Shown piece by piece: positions 6,260 through 9,055 of a stretch of 9,055 bases of DNA. Under the pieces are notes generated by a model. The model saw only the letters and a program-made list of their open reading frames with translations. It had not been told where the DNA came from and searched no databases. Position 1 is the stretch's first letter. Each line of letters opens with the position of its first letter. Location of the stretch: assembly GCA_900549545.1 (NCBI GenBank), contig URPA01000069.1, positions 1 through 9,055 on the forward strand. The letters run 5' to 3'. This stretch comes from an uncultured Eubacteriales bacterium (lineage in GTDB: Bacteria > Bacillota > Clostridia > Oscillospirales > Oscillospiraceae). The translations under genes and the position numbers were made by a program.

Positions 6260-7057
6260 TCAGTCGCTCAGCAGCACCTGATCGCTTTCAAGCTGAACGC
6301 CGGAGAGGCGGGCGAACTTTTCCATAAGGTCACCCTTGGTGAGGTGCTTTTTCTCCTCGCCCTTGACATCGAAGATGATGCGGCCCTCGTTCATCATAAT
6401 GAGGCGGTTGCCGTGGGAGATAGCGTCGCTCATGTTGTGGGTTATCATCATGGCGGTGAGCTGGTTTTCGGAGATTATCTTGTCCGACAGCTCCAGAACC
6501 TTTGACGCGGTGGCCGGGTCAAGGGCAGCGGTGTGCTCGTCAAGCAGCAGGAGCTTTGGCCGCCGGAGGCTTGCCATCAGCAGGGTGACAGCCTGACGCT
6601 GACCGCCGGAGAGCAGACCGACCTTCGCTGTGAGCCTGTCCTCAAGGCCGAGGCCGAGAGTGCTCAGCAGCTCTTTGTATTCAAGCTTTTCAGCGGCGGT
6701 AACGCCCCAGCGCAGGCCGCGCTTTTCGCCGCGGCGCTTGGCGAGGGCCAGATTTTCCTCCAGCTGCATATTGGGAGCGGTGCCGAGCATGGGGTCCTGG
6801 AACACCCTGCCGATAAGCGAGGCGCGCTTGTGCTCGGGCAGCGCTGTGATGTCCTGCCCGTCAAGGATGATGCGGCCGCTGTCAATGGGCCACACGCCCG
6901 CGACGGCGTTCAGCATGGTGGACTTGCCCGCGCCGTTGCCGCCGATAACGGTGACAAAATCGCCGGGGTAGAGATGCAGATTCAGCTCAGAGAGCGCCCT
7001 TTTCTCGTTTATGGTGCCCTTATTGAAGGTCTTGCTCACATTTTTAAGCTCAAGCAT
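6260..7057 (-). CDS. ABC transporter ATP-binding protein (TrpZ/Liv-like importer)
   Basis: A 265-residue cytoplasmic ATPase that powers the importer encoded just upstream in the operon. All the nucleotide-binding motifs are present: Walker A GGNGAGKST (39-47), Q-loop Q87 in VFQDP, signature LSGGQ (149-153), Walker B LLLLDE (169-174) with catalytic E174, D-loop AALD (177-180) and H-loop H207. The length is normal for the family. The ATG at 7057 overlaps the end of the permease gene by 8 nt and has GGGGGCAGGG upstream, so the two are likely translationally coupled. Neighbours place it in the family that imports aromatic amino acids or related small molecules (TrpXYZ type); the actual substrate cannot be read. 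The bidirectional terminator follows the stop at once. Confidence 0.93.
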   Translation of the reverse strand: MLELKNVSKTFNKGTINEKRALSELNLHLYPGDFVTVIGGNGAGKSTMLNAVAGVWPIDSGRIILDGQDITALPEHKRASLIGRVFQDPMLGTAPNMQLEENLALAKRRGEKRGLRWGVTAAEKLEYKELLSTLGLGLEDRLTAKVGLLSGGQRQAVTLLMASLRRPKLLLLDEHTAALDPATASKVLELSDKIISENQLTAMMITHNMSDAISHGNRLIMMNEGRIIFDVKGEEKKHLTKGDLMEKFARLSGVQLESDQVLLSD

Positions 7058-8006
7058 TGTCCCTGCCCCCTTTCTTTTTAAGGCCCGCGAAGGAGCTTCT
7101 CGACTGCTCCTTGAGATAGGGGACGGCCAGGAACAGGGCGACTATCACGGCGGTGAAGAGCTTGAGGTCATTGGAGTTGAGGCGCAGCCACAGCACGATG
7201 ACAACGACCAGATAATAGAGCACTCCGCCCACGACAACAAAGCTCAGCGTGCCATAGAAGTTGAGATGCTTGCCGAGCACCGCTCTGCCTATGACCTCGC
7301 CGATAATCACGGCGGCAAGGCCGATGACGATGGCGCCGCGGCCCATGTTAATATCGGCAAAGCCCTGATACTGGGACATGAGCCCGCCGGAGAGGGCCAC
7401 AATGCCGTTGGAGATTGCAAGGCCCAGAACCTTCATGTTGTCGATGTTGATGCCCAGCGCCCGGCTCATGGCGGGGTTGCTGCCGGTAGAGCGCAGGGCG
7501 GAGCCCTGCTCGGTGCCGAAGTACCAATAGAACACGGTTATAACCACAAAGGCGATGAAAAGCCCGGTGAGAATTGAAGAGGGAATATGCCGGGCGCTGA
7601 TGATAAGATTATATTTATCCACGCTGACCGCCTTGTTCGCGGCCATGCCCATAATACGCAAATTTATGGAGTACAGGGAAAACTGGGTCAGAATACCGGC
7701 GAGGATAGCGGGAATGCCGAGCTTTGTATGCAAAAGCCCGGTGCAGAGCCCTGCAAGCACACCGGCGAGAACCGCGACCAGCAGCGCAAGCCACGCGGGG
7801 TAGCCGACGATGATGAGCATAACCGTCACCGCGCCGCCGGTGGTGAAGGAACCGTCAACCGTCAGATCCGCCACGTCCAGCAGGCGGAAGGTCACGTATA
7901 CGCCGAGGGCCATAAGCCCCCAGATAAGCCCCTGGGCGATGCCGCCGGGCATGTTTTTGAGCAGCTTCAACACGCTCAGAGAAGAAAAATAAGCCGCAAT
8001 ACTCAC
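7050..8006 (-). CDS. ABC transporter permease (LivH/TrpY-like, BPD_transp_2 type)
   Basis: A 318-residue integral membrane protein with about eight to nine hydrophobic segments. The conserved early motif GVYVTFRLLDVADLTVDGSF is typical of the permease paired with PF04392-type binding proteins. The loop SNPAMSRALGINID, before the segment KVLGLAISNGIVALSGG, matches the EAA-like contact region for the ATPase seen in LivH/RbsC-type permeases. One permease gene is present, so a homodimer is expected. The start is the GTG at 8006, preceded by AAGGAG with an 11-nt gap; the ATG 18 codons further in has a poorer context. The C-terminus is basic (GLKKKGGRD). The gene lies 88 nt from the binding-protein stop and overlaps the ATPase gene by 8 nt. 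Confidence 0.92.
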   Translation of the reverse strand: MSIAAYFSSLSVLKLLKNMPGGIAQGLIWGLMALGVYVTFRLLDVADLTVDGSFTTGGAVTVMLIIVGYPAWLALLVAVLAGVLAGLCTGLLHTKLGIPAILAGILTQFSLYSINLRIMGMAANKAVSVDKYNLIISARHIPSSILTGLFIAFVVITVFYWYFGTEQGSALRSTGSNPAMSRALGINIDNMKVLGLAISNGIVALSGGLMSQYQGFADINMGRGAIVIGLAAVIIGEVIGRAVLGKHLNFYGTLSFVVVGGVLYYLVVVIVLWLRLNSNDLKLFTAVIVALFLAVPYLKEQSRSSFAGLKKKGGRDNA

Positions 8007-8037
8007 GATAGGAACTACTCCTTAAATCAAGACTCAG

Positions 8038-8063
8038 CCCCTGCGGGAAGAATCCCGCAGGGG
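8038..8063 (-). promoter_or_regulatory. Intercistronic stem-loop between binding protein and permease genes
   Basis: An 11-bp perfect stem (8038-8048 CCCCTGCGGGA with 8053-8063) has a 4-nt loop. On the minus strand it lies between the binding-protein stop and the permease ribosome binding site. No T-tract follows (CTGAGTCTTG), so it is less likely to be a full terminator. In other ABC importer operons such hairpins stabilise the upstream mRNA or attenuate transcription, giving more binding protein than permease. That role is inferred here. Confidence 0.6.
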
Positions 8064-8094
8064 TGTTGGTATTCAGAAAGCTTTTGCCGCGAAA

Positions 8095-9009
8095 TCAGCC
8101 TCCGATGGCAACATAGTCCTCGGGAACGCTGATGTTCAGAGCTTCACAGGTCGCCGTGTTGTACTCCTTGGTAAACTGGGGCGCAAACTGAACCTCCATG
8201 CTGCTGACATCCGCGCCGTTTACGAGAATTTCATAGGCCATCTCGCCGGTGGCGTAGCCAAGGTCGTAGTAGGAGATGGACAGGGTCGCGACGCCGCAGC
8301 CGGAGCAGAGGCCTTCTTCACCGCAGACGATGGGGATGCCGGCGTTGAGGGCCACGTTGTTTATTGCCTCGGTGCAGGAGGCGGCGGTGTTATCGGTGGG
8401 GATGTAGAGAACCTCGTTGTCGCCGCAGGCATTGGCAACCACGGAGGCGACATCGTTGGAGTCAGCGAAGGTGTACTCGGCAACAGTGTAGCCATAAGCC
8501 TCGAGCATCGGGGTGATGGTGTCGGCCTGGAACTTGGAGTTGGGCTCGCCGGAGCAGTAGACAATGCCGACGGTCTTGGCATCGGGGAAGAGCTCGTTGA
8601 TAATATCGGCCTGACCCTGAAGCGGGGCAAGGTCGGAGGTGCCGGAGATGTTCACACCGGAAACACCGGTCCATTCAGCGACGTTGAGGGCGGTGCCGTA
8701 GTCGGTGATGGAGGTGCCGAGGATGGGAATCTCATTTGTGGCAGAGGAGGCCGCCTGAAGAGCGGCGGTGGCGTTTGCCATGATGAGGTCGACCTCGTCA
8801 CTCACAAACTGGGTGCAGATAGTGGCGCAGGTCGCGGCGTCACCGGCGGCGTTCTGATAGTTGAAGTCGACATTTTCTTCGCCCAGCTTTTCAATAAGGG
8901 CCTCCTGGAAGCCGCGGGTGGCCTCGTCAAGAGCGGGGTGCTGAACCAGCTGGCAGATGCCGATGGAATAGCTCTCCCCGGCGGGGACCTCAGCGGGGGC
9001 GGCGGATTG
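8095..9009 (-). CDS. ABC transporter substrate-binding protein (PF04392/TrpX-like), 5' end disrupted
   Basis: The readable frame gives 304 residues with the two-lobe pattern of TrpX-like binding proteins: YSIGICQLVQHPALDEATRGF near the N-terminus, DLIMANATAALQAA, IPILGTSITD, VGIVYCSGEPNS at the start of lobe two, LYIPTDNTAA, and IPIVCGEEGLCSGCGVATLSISYYDLGYATG near the end. The first residues (QSAAPAEVPAGES) look like the linker that normally follows a lipoprotein signal peptide. However, the frame is closed by TGA at 9010-9012 and no signal peptide or lipobox Cys precedes it. No ATG, GTG or TTG occurs in frame before the GTG at 8805, and starting there would remove about 68 residues of the first lobe. 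The gene is therefore either broken or cut by a misassembly. It heads the operon with permease and ATPase. The substrate is likely an aromatic amino acid or similar, but unproven. Confidence 0.82.
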   Translation of the reverse strand, partial: QSAAPAEVPAGESYSIGICQLVQHPALDEATRGFQEALIEKLGEENVDFNYQNAAGDAATCATICTQFVSDEVDLIMANATAALQAASSATNEIPILGTSITDYGTALNVAEWTGVSGVNISGTSDLAPLQGQADIINELFPDAKTVGIVYCSGEPNSKFQADTITPMLEAYGYTVAEYTFADSNDVASVVANACGDNEVLYIPTDNTAASCTEAINNVALNAGIPIVCGEEGLCSGCGVATLSISYYDLGYATGEMAYEILVNGADVSSMEVQFAPQFTKEYNTATCEALNISVPEDYVAIGG

Positions 9010-9055
9010 TCAAGCAAGTGCAACACTATCTGCCAAAACTTCGGCCGGTGTTTTC
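9010..9055 (-). mobile_element. Possible end of an IS30-family element (transposase C-terminus)
   Basis: In the frame of the binding protein, the minus strand upstream of it reads KTPAEVLADSVALA and then TGA. This resembles the C-terminal end of IS30-family transposases, which commonly finish with a KTPAEVF...VALA-type tail whose codons overlap the terminal inverted repeat. The bases TGTTGCACTTGCTTGACAATCC (given in part: TGTTGCACTT, then TTGACAATCC) would be that terminal repeat. Only about 14 codons are visible and the call is from memory of the family, so it is tentative. The exact junction with the binding-protein gene lies somewhere near 9000-9012. Confidence 0.45.

Noticed and set aside
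9010..9012. The in-frame TGA read as selenocysteine or otherwise recoded.
   Set aside because: The upstream residues do not look like a signal peptide, and the sequence just downstream of the codon (GC-rich linker) shows no obvious SECIS-like hairpin. An IS junction or assembly edge explains it better.
9008..9013. A hybrid promoter from the outward TTGACA driving the binding-protein gene.
   Set aside because: 17 nt downstream on the minus strand the sequence is AGGTCC, with no -10-like element nearby, so a functional promoter is not supported.

Overview
The window looks like chromosomal DNA (or an assembled metagenomic contig) from a GC-rich anaerobic Firmicute of the Clostridia, most likely an Oscillospiraceae-type gut bacterium. 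This is inferred from consensus sigma-A promoters, Gram-positive style ribosome binding sites, a GLUG-repeat surface protein, REP-like intergenic palindromes of a kind I associate with that group, and GC-rich genes set in AT-rich spacers. No species can be named from the sequence alone.

Layout. Positions 1-280 hold no protein gene but contain a REP-like double palindrome (3-55), an AT-rich foldback (136-224) and a strong terminator (241-280). On the minus strand at 281-529 is a tRNA locus: a consensus promoter (501-529), an intact tRNA-Gln(CUG) with encoded CCA (414-487), its terminator (373-413), and a defective tRNA-Gln-like copy (281-362). In that copy the D and anticodon arms are replaced by an inverted copy of the T arm plus a GC hairpin. 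A near-consensus sigma-A promoter (612-640) and a structured leader then precede a plus-strand two-gene operon. The first gene encodes an MMPL/RND-type membrane transporter (754-3213). It overlaps by 4 nt the second gene, which encodes a large secreted, C-terminally membrane-anchored GLUG-repeat protein (3210-6080). The two are likely translationally coupled and may form an envelope export/display pair. The transporter ends in an unusual glycine-periodic, bactofilin-like cytoplasmic tail.

After the operon come a 30-nt perfect palindrome, a run of small hairpins spaced by TGATAT, and a bidirectional terminator (6216-6254) that separates it from a convergent minus-strand operon. That operon encodes an ABC importer of the TrpXYZ-like family (PF04392-type binding protein, LivH-like permease, ATPase), read as binding protein (8095-9009), permease (7050-8006), ATPase (6260-7057). 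An 11-bp intercistronic hairpin lies between the binding protein and permease. The binding protein lacks its signal peptide: its reading frame is interrupted by a stop at 9010-9012. The last ~45 bases look like the C-terminal end of an IS30-type transposase, so the gene is either broken by an insertion sequence or the contig ends in a repeat copy.

The most interesting items are the transporter/GLUG pair with its bactofilin-like tail, the foldback tRNA remnant, and the IS-like junction in the binding-protein gene.
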